A stretch of DNA of 48,787 nt from JBCCMQ01 sp039026235 (GTDB lineage: Bacteria; Pseudomonadota; Alphaproteobacteria; Rhodobacterales; Rhodobacteraceae). This document shows positions 1 through 7,716 of the stretch, piece by piece (within the stretch, counting starts at the first letter, position 1; every line of letters begins with the position of its first letter). The notes under the pieces are model-generated. The model worked only from the letters and a program-made list of their open reading frames with translations. It was not told where the DNA came from and did not search any database. The position numbers and the translations under genes were made by a program. Where the stretch lies: NCBI GenBank assembly GCA_039026235.1, contig JBCCMQ010000023.1, positions 1 to 48,787 of the forward strand, written 5' to 3'.

Positions 1-149
1 ACAGTCTCATGGGAGACGTCGATGCCGCGCTCATGCAGCAGATCTTCGACATTCCGGAGCGAAAGCGGGAACCGGACGTAGAGCATCACCGCCAGGCGGA
101 TGATCTCAGGGCTGGTCTTGAAGTAGCGAAAAGGGGATCGTCTGGTCAT
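1..149 (-). CDS. IS6-family transposase, N-terminal part (partial)
   Basis: DDE transposase of the IS6 (IS26-like) family; only the first 49 or so residues are inside the window. Visible are the family N-terminal block (FRYFKTSPEIIRLAV), the LSLRNVEDLLHERGID segment and HETV, which belong to the helix-turn-helix region ahead of the catalytic domain. The start is the ATG at 149-147 on the minus strand and matches the start used by the other copies. No lesion is seen in the visible part. Whether the full element is intact cannot be judged. Confidence 0.85.
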   Translation of the reverse strand, partial: MTRRSPFRYFKTSPEIIRLAVMLYVRFPLSLRNVEDLLHERGIDVSHET

Positions 150-205
150 CAGGTGAAGCTACGAAAGACCCTTGCCCGCCTCAATCTCGTTTCTTCTGAC
201 AGCTC
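1..205 (-). mobile_element. IS6-family insertion sequence, left end, cut by window edge
   Basis: The minus strand from about 205 carries an end sequence (GAGCTGTCAGAAGAAAC at 205-189) that resembles the tips of the other IS6-like copies in this window (GGCACTGTCAG...). About 40 bp further in is the start of an IS6-type transposase. The element runs off the left edge, so its other end cannot be seen. It is the only IS6 copy here in minus orientation. Confidence 0.8.
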
Positions 206-247
206 CTCAAAATCGTTTATGTTTATGGTAATATTAGTAGACATGAA

Positions 248-844
248 TTATTCTCCATTACACGATTGTAGGGACCAAGTACCTGTTGATGAGAAAATCG
301 CTGCCTGCAATACATCAAACTGGGCGGACCAAGTTTCAAATTCCTCTCCTGCTTGATTCTTTAACCATGCAAAGTGCTCTGGTATTTTCCGAAATCCTAT
401 CGTAAATAGAATCTGTTCAGGTGGGAAGGTCGACATCTGTATTAAATCGTATTGCCTTACGTAGCCATCATTGAGATTTATACCCAAAACCTCGTACCTC
501 GGATAGACTGTTTGCTCACCAAGAAAAGCAACAAGTACATCTCTCCCAAAATTCTCATTGCTCGAATTAAGTATCGAAAAATTCATCAAAACTTCGAACT
601 GGGTATGTATCGTTATGACCCAAGACCCGTCTGGGATGTAAACGCCTTCAATATCTCTAGGAATCGGCCCAATTATCTGGTGTAAAAGGCTATTATTTCT
701 TCTTAGGGCCACAAAAAGAGAGGATTCTACATCTCCATTCTCCGATACTGATGAATAGCGATAGCTCCCGTCGTCACAGAAATTTTGCGCAAAGCCGTAC
801 AAGGGCAAGAGAATTAGAAATATAGAAATAGCACTTAGTTTCAT
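248..844 (-). CDS. Hypothetical secreted protein
   Basis: This 198-residue protein is not recognised. Its N-terminus is a clear Sec-type signal peptide: a lysine followed by a hydrophobic stretch (residues 3-18) and a likely cleavage site after GFAQ. The mature part has no motif I recognise, and mature cysteines are few. Base composition is clearly more AT-rich than the following genes, which suggests recent acquisition. The start ATG at 844 lies only 15 nt after the stop of the upstream membrane-protein gene in the same direction, so the two may be cotranscribed. The IS6 end at 205 lies about 40 bp past its stop codon. Confidence 0.55.
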   Translation of the reverse strand: MKLSAISIFLILLPLYGFAQNFCDDGSYRYSSVSENGDVESSLFVALRRNNSLLHQIIGPIPRDIEGVYIPDGSWVITIHTQFEVLMNFSILNSSNENFGRDVLVAFLGEQTVYPRYEVLGINLNDGYVRQYDLIQMSTFPPEQILFTIGFRKIPEHFAWLKNQAGEEFETWSAQFDVLQAAIFSSTGTWSLQSCNGE

Positions 845-859
845 AAGTTCTACTTTTTG

Positions 860-1513
860 TCACTCGCTTGAGTATGCGACGTCATTGCGATCGTCACAAG
901 ATAACATTTGCAAAGGATGGTGGGATACCCAAAAATGGGGTGCTTCGAACTCCCAAGAATTTCTGTGCGTATCGGCCTTATCGTGCTGCCGGGTAATGAT
1001 TTCAAAACGGTCGATACTGGTGAAAAACTCCGGCCACCAAATAACTCCGGCCACCAAATGTTGTACCTTGATCAGCGACTGTTGGGCTGCGCGATCCGTA
1101 CCTGAAGGACGCAACAGGAGTGCTGTTAGCCCAATCAAGACACCGAAAGACATTATCGGCCAGGTGATAGCAAAGAAGGTTTCCGAACCACTCATTGGAA
1201 ATTCAGGGATAGCCCCTTCAAGCACGCTGCATGCTGACCTTTCGAGAACGAAGACTTCGAACGCTAACCGAGCCGAAAACCATGCCTGCCATACAGCTAC
1301 AGGCACCAACGGCGGCAAAAGTAAGGCAAATGCGCGCGCTTGAGCTGACAGCCAAAGCCCAAGTAGCGCTACGCCATATAGCGCTAGGGAGACCACACCA
1401 CCGAACAATCGGTCTGCGTCACCTTGCGTGCATGTACCAGCCACTCGCGCGAGGACGGTGTTCCCGGCCGCGAGGTAGAACAAGCCGACAGATATGATCT
1501 CCAAAACTCGCAT
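860..1513 (-). CDS. Hypothetical membrane protein with a frame-altered C-terminus
   Basis: A 218-residue product with about four hydrophobic helices, at roughly residues 3-20, 35-55, 58-85 and 110-135, then a hydrophilic tail. No family is recognised. I chose the ATG at 1513, although the frame stays open upstream to a TTG at 1558. The tail is suspicious. An exact 17-bp tandem duplication at 1026-1059 shifts the frame. Removing one copy in silico gives a protein ending ...HLVAGVFHQYRPF with a TGA at 1004-1002. The last ~48 residues are therefore probably a frame-shifted neo-tail. The IS1182-type transposase gene lies just upstream and is divergent. Confidence 0.5.
   Translation of the reverse strand: MRVLEIISVGLFYLAAGNTVLARVAGTCTQGDADRLFGGVVSLALYGVALLGLWLSAQARAFALLLPPLVPVAVWQAWFSARLAFEVFVLERSACSVLEGAIPEFPMSGSETFFAITWPIMSFGVLIGLTALLLRPSGTDRAAQQSLIKVQHLVAGVIWWPEFFTSIDRFEIITRQHDKADTHRNSWEFEAPHFWVSHHPLQMLSCDDRNDVAYSSE
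1026..1059. repeat. Exact 17-bp tandem duplication
   Basis: The unit AACTCCGGCCACCAAAT occurs twice back to back, at 1026-1042 and 1043-1059. Its length is not a multiple of three, and it lies inside the membrane-protein gene at 860-1513, whose 3' reading frame it changes. Confidence 0.95.
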
Positions 1514-1658
1514 ATCCGACGCTACCGCGAATGACCCGGATCGTTCAATGCGTGCCAAAACTCAACCGGCTATTACCACCGCTACAGGTGGAGATTTCGG
1601 CCTTGATCGAGACCCAAGTCGCTGGTTCACTTGCCGTATCGGCGGGGAGGGTCAAGCG

Positions 1659-2999
1659 ATGATGGGACGGTTGGAAACGCAGGACAACCTGTTTTACCGG
1701 TTTCGGATCGAGGATCATGTCCCGCAGGACCACCTCTTGCGTCGGTTCGACTGGCTGTTGGACTTCGACGTGATCCGCCAGGAGCTGACTGCGCTTTACA
1801 GCCACACGGGACGCCCCTCTGTCGATCCTGAGTTGATGCTGCGGATGCTGCTGATTGGCTATTTGTACGGCATCGGGTCGGAGCGACGACTTGTCGAGGA
1901 GGTTCACCTCAATCTGGCATACCGATGGTTCTGCAAGCTTGGCCTGGAAGGCCGGGTGCCGGATCGGTCGACCTTTTCTAAGAATCGCCACGGGCGCTTT
2001 GCCGATGGCGATGTGCTGCGCCGTTTGTTCGAGAGCGTCGTTGAGAAGTGCATCGGCTTCGGAATTGTGGGTGGCACAGACGCGGCCATCGACGGCAGCA
2101 CCATCGAAGCGGACGCGAACCGGGACCGCAAAGATGCTCCAGAAGCGGTTCAGAAAATCTGGTCGCGTCAGGAACAGGTGCAGCGCCCGGTGGCTGAGTA
2201 TCTGGAAAAGCTGGCCAACGCTGAAGGCACGGTACAATCCGGCCCGAAGAAGAAACCGCCCAAATACATCTCAGAGACCGATCCGGAAGCGGCATGGTCT
2301 CTAAAGGATGGCCCTGGCTGGTTCAGCTACGAGACCAACTACCTGGTCGATACCGATCACGGCATCATCATGGATGTCGAGGCCACGCCCGCCCGGCTCA
2401 GCCAGGAGATTGTCGCGGCCAAGAAGATGCTCGACCGTAGCCGGGACCGCCACGACTTTTTTCCCGACAGGGTGGCGGCAGATGGGTCATACGGCACCGG
2501 CCCGTTCCTAGCGTGGCTGCTGAAACGGAATGTCACTCCGCATGTGCCTGTGCTGGACCGCCAGCATCAGACCAAGGGCAAATACGACCTTAGCCACTTC
2601 CAGTATGACCCGGAGCGAGAAAGCTACACCTGCCTCGAAGGACACGAGATGCCGCTGCGGCGGGTCAGGAGAGATGACCGGATCAAAAGCTACTTTGCCG
2701 GGAAAGACACTTGCGGCGCGTGTCCGATTAAGAAGGCGTGCACCGATGCGCCATTCCGAACCGTAACACGTCACATGGACGAGAGAGCCCGTCAGACGGT
2801 GCGCGGTCTGCGCGATACGGCTGCCTATAGCGAGAGCAGACGACGACGAAAGAAAGTCGAGATGTTGTTTGCCCATCTGAAACGACATCTAGGCTTCAAA
2901 TGCCTCCGGCTCCGGGGCCTCAAGGGAGCCAACGAAGAATTCCTCCTCGCCGCCACCGCCCAGAACCTAAAACGTCTTGCCAAAATGGTTCCGTGCTGA
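1659..2999 (+). CDS. IS1182-family transposase
   Basis: A DDE transposase that cuts and joins the ends of its own insertion sequence. The 446-residue length suits the IS1182 family. The N-terminal domain contains the family hallmark around HTGRPSVDPELMLRMLLIGYL. Catalytic acidic residues are visible: D145 in IDGSTIEAD, D275 in ADGSYG, and E401 in KKVEMLFAHLKRH. A cysteine cluster (CGACPIKKAC) before the third acidic residue resembles the zinc-ribbon-like insertion seen in this family. The start is ATG 1659 (alternative 1662), preceded by a purine-rich GGCGGGGAGGG; the frame is open further upstream to 1494, but that part is not transposase-like. The gene appears intact. I could not identify convincing terminal inverted repeats, so element boundaries are left open. 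Confidence 0.9.
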   Translation: MMGRLETQDNLFYRFRIEDHVPQDHLLRRFDWLLDFDVIRQELTALYSHTGRPSVDPELMLRMLLIGYLYGIGSERRLVEEVHLNLAYRWFCKLGLEGRVPDRSTFSKNRHGRFADGDVLRRLFESVVEKCIGFGIVGGTDAAIDGSTIEADANRDRKDAPEAVQKIWSRQEQVQRPVAEYLEKLANAEGTVQSGPKKKPPKYISETDPEAAWSLKDGPGWFSYETNYLVDTDHGIIMDVEATPARLSQEIVAAKKMLDRSRDRHDFFPDRVAADGSYGTGPFLAWLLKRNVTPHVPVLDRQHQTKGKYDLSHFQYDPERESYTCLEGHEMPLRRVRRDDRIKSYFAGKDTCGACPIKKACTDAPFRTVTRHMDERARQTVRGLRDTAAYSESRRRRKKVEMLFAHLKRHLGFKCLRLRGLKGANEEFLLAATAQNLKRLAKMVPC

Positions 3000-3133
3000 G
3001 GTTTACCAAATCAGAAATCGGCAACTGCCAAAAACACTGCCTTTGACCGCAATTAAAGCGGGTTGAGAGACCGCGCGTCGGTCAAACACAAGATGTAGTA
3101 GATCGAGTTTTTCACCTAAATCGGTCGTTTTTG
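3000..3133. other. Non-coding spacer after the IS1182 transposase
   Basis: This stretch should contain the right end of the IS1182-type element and a short host or IS remnant. I see no gene and no certain inverted repeat in it. Confidence 0.4.
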
Positions 3134-3304
3134 TCACGCTCAAACTCCGCACGACCACTTCAACACCGACCGCGATCTTACCTCACGAGCCATATTCAAG
3201 CAGATCCGTGCCGCCGCTCTCGCAGAATGGCGCGAACTTGGCGCGGCAAAAGCGACAGCGCCACCGTCCTAGCAGAGACGAATTCGCATTAGTCTGACAG
3301 CACC
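3134..3304 (+). mobile_element. IS6-family remnant, 3' end only
   Basis: From about 3135 the sequence encodes the C-terminal end of an IS6 transposase (HFNTDRDLTSRAIF, then RAAALAEWRELGAA), ending in TAG at 3279-3281. The right terminal repeat CTGACAGCACC follows and ends at 3304. The 5' three quarters of the element are missing. Its right end abuts, without spacer, the interior of a second IS6 transposase gene. Confidence 0.8.
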
Positions 3305-3904
3305 GTGGGCTGGGTTCGGCCCAAACTTTGCCTCGCAGATCAGGAAGCCTCGGATTGAGGGGATGAAGTCCAGCCGCTGGCGATGGCACCTTGACGAGAT
3401 GTTCGTGAAGATCAATGGCGAGCCGCATTATCTGTGGCGCGCGGTCGATCATGAAGGTGAGGTGCTTGAAAGCTTCGTCACAAAGAGCCGAGACAAGAAG
3501 GCTGCGTTGATATTCCTCAAGAAAGCAATGCGCAAACATGGCAGAGCCGAGGAGATCGTTACTGACAAGCTTCGGTCTTATGGCGCGGCATTGAAGGAGA
3601 TTGGCGCTGGCACTCGACAGGAAACTGGTCGATGGCTCAATAATCGAGCGGAGAACGCACACTTGCCCTTCCGACGACGAGCGCGCGCGATGCTCCGGTT
3701 CCGGCGCATGCGAAGTTTGCAGAAGTTCGCCGCCGTCCATTCCTCCGTCTACAACCACTTCAATCACGAACGATCGCTCACCAAACGGTCAAAATTCAAA
3801 GAGGCCTGGTCCGCCGCTCTCGCCGAGTGGCGGCAGCTTTGTCCCGGGTAGGTTCACGCATTCAGCGATAAACTGAGACCGGTTCGAATTAGTCTGACAG
3901 CACC
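3305..3904 (+). mobile_element. IS6-family element, 5' truncated
   Basis: The element lacks its left end: it begins inside the transposase gene exactly where the terminal repeat of the neighbouring IS6 remnant ends (3304/3305). It keeps its right terminal repeat CTGACAGCACC, ending at 3904. The simplest reading is that one IS6 copy landed in another and part of the incoming copy was then lost. Confidence 0.8.
3306..3851 (+). pseudogene. IS6-family transposase, N-terminally truncated
   Basis: The frame opens in the FGPNFASQIRK segment that normally lies about 65 residues into the protein and stays open to the stop at 3849-3851. The catalytic triad is retained: D in WHLDEMFVK, D in VTDKLRSY and E in NNRAENAH. 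An internal ATG at 3363 could give a 162-residue product with the catalytic core but without the DNA-binding N-terminus. It is probably not active as a transposase. Confidence 0.8.
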
Positions 3905-4059
3905 CCGGGTCCGACTGACGGTTGAGACCGAAGGGCTGGCAGAAGTGCGTTCAACGTTACCCGGCTAGCTGACGCAAATTGAAAAGGCGAAAGCCGCACT
4001 TGCTGCGACCCTTCGTCGTGAACTCTCGATTTTTCGGCTTTCACTCTAGCTCGCGAGAC

Positions 4060-4890
4060 ATGGCTACCGGTAACAACTCCCATTTCGACAGGCTGCTGTC
4101 CCTGGCCCTTGGGCTCCTCAGTATGCCGCCTGGGCTGCAGCGCATCGGTGTCGCCTTTGCTTATGGCCTCACTTGCCACGTCGTATTCGCGTTGGCCGTT
4201 GGGGCGATGATTTTGGCCATGTTCTTTGGGATGAGCGAAAGCTTGGGGCGCGTCCCGGAACCCTGGTCTTATATGGCGAACGGATTCTTGGTCCTTCAGT
4301 TCCCGCTGATGCACTCGCTGTTGCTCAGCGAGCGCGGCAGCAAACTGCTGAATTGGTTTGCACCCGCAGACTACGCAGGAACCCTCAGCACTACGACCTA
4401 CGCGATGATCGCCTCTCTCTAGCTTTTGATGTTGTTTGCGTTATGGACCCCAAGTGGTGAGGTTTGGTGGCGCGCCGAAGGGGCAGTGTTCTATGTCATT
4501 TGTGCGCTCTACGCAGCGTCATGGCTTCTTTTGATAAAGGCAAGCTACGACGCGGGGGCAGAGGTTCAATCAGGTGCACTTGGCTGGATGTCGCTGGCCC
4601 AAGACAAGAAGCCTGTCTTCCCCGGAATGCCCACAACGGGCCTATTCCGGATTATCCGGCAACCGATCTACGTCTCTTTCGCCCTGACACTATGGACCGT
4701 CCCTGTATGGACGCCTGATCAGTTGGCTCTGGCGGTGACATTGACGGTCTATTGCCTCCTCGCGCCAAAGCTCAAGGAAAACCGGTTCGAAAAAAGATAT
4801 GGAGCGAGGTTTCGCGCGTATCAGAGCGAGGTTCCTTACGCCGTGCCGTACCTGAAAGGATCAAGAAAGGATGACCAGTATTCCTCGTAA
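4060..4890 (+). pseudogene. ICMT/MddA-like membrane methyltransferase, interrupted by an in-frame TAG
   Basis: Restoring one codon gives a protein of about 276 residues with five or six membrane helices. It resembles the isoprenylcysteine carboxyl methyltransferase superfamily, particularly the methanethiol S-methyltransferase (MddA)-like and NnrU-like branch. C-terminal features are FRIIRQPIY (family RHPxY) and KENRFEKRYGARFRAY (family EE..L...YG..Y..Y), which form the AdoMet-binding part in known members. TAG at 4420-4422 (codon 121) splits the frame. Downstream codons continue in the same frame with family-like sequence (LLMLFALWTP), so the lesion is a single nonsense codon. The frame also extends upstream to 3979. 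The stop overlaps the next gene by 20 nt, so this is the first gene of a three-gene operon. The substrate is inferred and uncertain. Confidence 0.7.
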
Positions 4891-5591
4891 TGATCTGTCA
4901 ATATATGACCGTGTCGCCAATCAATGGTGGTCAGATGAGGTGCGCTGGATCCGTACTCTTAAAAACCTCGTTCCAGGCCGCCTTGCTTGGTTCGACCGCC
5001 ACATTGATTGGGCGGACAAAGACGTTCTCGATCTCGGATGCGCTGGCGGCTTCATGGCCGAAGCATTGGCCAGCAAGAGAGCCCGAGTGACAGGCATCGA
5101 CCCAGCTGCGGATGCCGTCGAGGCTGCGAGGAGCAGGGCAACCCTTGTCGGTCAGAATATCCGATACGATGTTGGCGTTGGTGAGGTGCTTCCCTATGAA
5201 GACTCAGCCTTCGATGCGGTCGTTTGCGTCGATGTTTTAGAGCATGTCAGTGATCTGACGAAGGTGGCCGCGGAGGTTGCTCGCGTCTTGCGGCCTGGCG
5301 GGATGTTTCTCTACGACACGATCAACCAAAACCCTGTGTCTCGGCTTGCAACCATCACGGTCGCTGAAAATATCCTCGGCCTTCTTCCAAGGGGGTACAC
5401 ATAATCCCGAACTCTTCATCAAGCCGAAGGCGCTGGTGCGCGAACTCACGAATGCCGGTCTTGTTGCTGGGCCTCAGACCGGCCTCGGCCCGCGCGGCAT
5501 CAATCGAAAAGGTGACTTTGTATTTTGGCCGCTACCCTTCAAATCTGTCATCTACATGGGGCTCGCGACAAAACCGGAAGGTGCGAAATGA
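4871..5591 (+). pseudogene. UbiG-like SAM methyltransferase, frameshifted in a G-run
   Basis: A class I AdoMet-dependent methyltransferase resembling UbiG, the O-methyltransferase of ubiquinone synthesis. Motif I is VLDLGCAGGFMAEALA (residues ~51-66), followed by the acidic end of beta-2 (VTGIDPA) and VLRPGGMFLYDTINQNP. The open frame stops at 5404 in LLPRGYT*. Dropping one G from the five-G run at 5391-5395 instead gives LLPRGTHNPELFIKP, the conserved UbiG C-terminal motif, and the frame continues to a TGA at 5589-5591. The restored length of 239 residues is normal for the family. That stop overlaps the next start as ATGA, which supports the restored frame. ATG 4871 has an AAGAAAGG ribosome site. 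It could be a specialised paralogue rather than the housekeeping ubiG. Confidence 0.8.
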
Positions 5592-5986
5592 CTGAGGTTG
5601 CGCTTCTGACCACAGCCCTCCTGTTCGGAGGCATGGTCCTATACTCTTTCGGGTTCGCAGCATTTGTGTTTAACGCATTGCCTGCCGAAACAGCCGGACC
5701 CCTCATTCGAAGGGCCTTCCCGCATTTCTACTTGTTTGTATTGGGTACTTCAGCGGCTGCGGCTGCCGTAGTCGCTTTTTCCAATGATTGGATCTCTACA
5801 AGCCTGCTCGCGGTCATCGCACTGACCACCGTGTATGCAAGGCAAGTCCTTATGCCCGCGATAAACGCGGCGACCGACGCGAAGAGAAAGGGCCGCTTCA
5901 AGGCCCTCCACGGTCTGTCTGTGCTGATTACGCTGGCGCACATCGGGGCAGCTGGCGTGGTCATTGTTCGTTTGGCGAGTGCCTAA
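5588..5986 (+). CDS. DUF4149 (TMEM205-like) small membrane protein
   Basis: A 132-residue protein with four predicted membrane helices, at about residues 5-28, 43-62, 68-85 and 108-128. The arrangement, with FVFNALP after helix 1 and RQVLMPAIN in the loop before helix 4, fits the DUF4149/TMEM205-like family, whose biochemical role is unknown. The ATG at 5588 overlaps the restored UbiG-like stop as ATGA, which implies translational coupling. It is the third and only undamaged gene of the operon. If the two upstream lesions are real, translation through this coupling would be reduced. Confidence 0.65.
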   Translation: MTEVALLTTALLFGGMVLYSFGFAAFVFNALPAETAGPLIRRAFPHFYLFVLGTSAAAAAVVAFSNDWISTSLLAVIALTTVYARQVLMPAINAATDAKRKGRFKALHGLSVLITLAHIGAAGVVIVRLASA

Positions 5987-6260
5987 ACTGGGCTCTGTGC
6001 CCCAGCAAAGAATATAAGCCCACCAGACGGGTCGTAGATTGGCCGGATGCGTAGTCTGTTCACAAAAGCTGTACCGTCTTTGCGGTAGTTCAGAATGTCG
6101 ATCGTGAAACGAGTGTCTGCCTTCAACCCTTGACGGATGGCTTCAATGGCGTGTGGGTTGGTTCCAGGCCCATGTAGGAAGCGACAATTGTGCCCGATTG
6201 CTTCTTCCCGCGCGTAACCAGTCTGTGTCTCGAATTCGTCACTGACATAGATCATCGGGT
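5983..6260 (-). pseudogene. LOV-domain photoreceptor, 5' truncated by IS6
   Basis: A LOV (light-oxygen-voltage) PAS domain that would bind flavin and form a light-driven cysteinyl adduct. The signature GHNCRFLHG is present with the photoactive cysteine (canonical GxNCRFLQG). The LNYRKDGTAFVNRLRIRPIYD and FFAGAQSP segments of the beta-scaffold follow. The visible product begins at an internal ATG (6255), and the codons just upstream (D-H-P) still match a normal LOV N-terminus. A TGA then follows, and IS6 sequence starts at about 6261-6265. The first ~25-40 residues and the promoter are lost. Its 3' end overlaps the DUF4149 gene by 4 nt in convergent orientation. Confidence 0.8.
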
Positions 6261-7077
6261 GGTCTTGTCAGAAGAACTTCGCTCGAGCGGGGCAGGGCGG
6301 TTTCGTACCCTTTGGGCATGACCAAGCTCGCCTCCTTTAAGTACTTCAAGACTAGCCCTGAGATCATCCGTCTTGCGGTGATGCTGTGCATTCGCTTCCG
6401 GTTGTCGCTGCGAAATGTGGAAGATCTGCTCAATGAACGCGGCATCGACGTTAGCCACGAGACCGTCAGCTATTGGTGGAACAGGTTTGGTCCGATGTTC
6501 GCCGCGGAGATTAGGCGCAAGCGAGTCCAGCAGCTGCGGGCATTCTCGAAATGGAAGTGGCATGTGGACGAGGTTTTTGTGAAGGTGAATGGCAAGAGAC
6601 ACTATCTGTGGCGTGCGGTCGATCACGAAGGTGAAGTTCTAGAAGCAGTTGTAACCAAGTGCCGAAACAAAGCTGCAGCACTGAAATTCCTCAGGAAATT
6701 GATGAAGCGCCACAGTTGCGTTGAATAGATCGTCACAGATCGTCTTCCGTCGTATCGAGCTGCGCTTCGGGAACTCTGCGCCACTGACAAACAGAAGATG
6801 GGCAGGTGGCTCAACAACCGCGTTGAGAGTTCGCACTTGCCGTTCCAACGACGAGAACGCGCCATGCAAGTTTCCGGCGTATGCGAAGTTTGCAGAAATT
6901 CGCCGCCGTGCACTCCTCTGTCCACAAGCACTTCAACCAAGAACGATCCCAGACAAAACGAGACAGCTTTAAAGAGACCCGTGCCGCTGCTCTCAACGAG
7001 TGGCGTGGTCTCGGCGCGGCATGTTGGACAGCGTCGCTGTTCTAGCTAGGACGAGTTCGCATTCGTCTGACAGCACC
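6261..7077 (+). mobile_element. IS6-family insertion sequence, full length but defective
   Basis: A left end GGTCTTGTCAG at 6261 and a right end CTGACAGCACC finishing at 7077 enclose 817 bp, the usual IS6 length. The left tip differs from the other copies (GGCACTGTCAG), so it is degenerate or slightly trimmed. The transposase inside carries two lesions. The element has cut the LOV gene on its left and forms the left border of the exoprotein/polysaccharide segment. Confidence 0.85.
6318..7045 (+). pseudogene. IS6-family transposase with nonsense and frameshift lesions
   Basis: The N-terminal half is normal for the family (FKYFKTSPEIIRLAV, then the DDE start WHVDEVFVK). TAG at 6726-6728 (codon 137) interrupts the frame just before the second catalytic block (IVTDRLPSY), which continues in the same frame. 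The E block (NNRVESSH) also follows. Near 6870, after RERAMQ, one base is missing relative to other copies; beyond it, the normal C-terminus (FAAVHSS, HFNQERSQTK, ETRAAALNEWRGLGAA) reads in another frame to TAG at 7043-7045. Two independent lesions indicate an old, dead copy. Confidence 0.85.
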
Positions 7078-7716
7078 CTACGAAGAAATGGCCCATCCTT
7101 TGCGGGCCGGGTCACACGCCTTTCGCGCAGAATTCCGCCAGACGGACATAACTTATTCCGAAACTAATCTACACCATTACTCAACCTATTGTGGTGTAAC
7201 TGATTAGTTTAAGAATACGCATTGGTGAATTCAATTGGCTACGTACTATTTCAAAGTTCCGCAGAAAATCACCTTTTGGATGTACTGATTCTGATATCGA
7301 TCATTTACTTTATCGGTCACTGGGCCGCGATCGACTCCCGTCAAGTGATACAATTTTTGGCACGCAACAGCGCAAGGTCTGCTTTTGAACAAAAGATGGT
7401 CGGAAGCGCACAGCGACTCAGTTCGATCAAATTTTAATAACATATTTCAATACTTTACGGATTTCGCGGCGTGGTACTAAGCAGTTACTGGACGACCCAA
7501 GACCGCGTTAACGCGCCCAGTTTCGAGTGGTCGAATATGAAAATTTTCCAAAAGGTGTTGATTTTCCGAAAATAGCAGACAAACACTAATCGCAGTTTTG
7601 GGGGGCAATCGGATAATTACAGCCGAGTGTTTGGTGTGGGTATAGTAGCGTAACCTTACACAGCTTGTGCATTCCTGTGTTGCCAGTTTTGGGTCGTAAG
7701 CTGTGGGGGATTACGC
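7078..7716. other. 640-bp leader region upstream of the giant gene
   Basis: This AT-rich intergenic region is bounded by IS6 on the left and the 18-kb gene on the right. It holds a 50-bp interrupted dyad at 7161-7210 and a 10-bp palindrome GCGTTAACGC at 7505-7514. A short open frame at 7222-7437 (GTG start) has no supporting ribosome site and is not called. Just before the giant gene, TGTGGGGG lies about 8 nt upstream of the ATG at 7717 and probably serves as the ribosome site. Promoter elements could not be assigned with confidence. Confidence 0.5.
7161..7210. promoter_or_regulatory. 50-bp interrupted inverted repeat
   Basis: AAACTAATC (7161-7169) pairs perfectly with GATTAGTTT (7202-7210), and TACACCA (7170-7176) with TGGTGTA (7192-7198). 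A 3-nt bulge (7199-7201) and a 15-nt loop remain. No T-run follows on the plus strand, so it does not look like an intrinsic terminator. It could be an operator or an RNA hairpin in a leader, lying about 510 bp upstream of the giant gene. Confidence 0.6.

Noticed and set aside
1494..1658. Upstream extension of the IS1182 transposase
   Set aside because: The extra 55 residues are not transposase-like, and a good ribosome site precedes the ATG at 1659.
1560..3060. Terminal inverted repeats of the IS1182-type element
   Set aside because: Only short partial matches were found around both ends of the gene, so boundaries were not called.
7222..7437. 71-residue plus-strand frame upstream of the giant gene
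   Set aside because: GTG start without a ribosome site, AT-rich, no family features.
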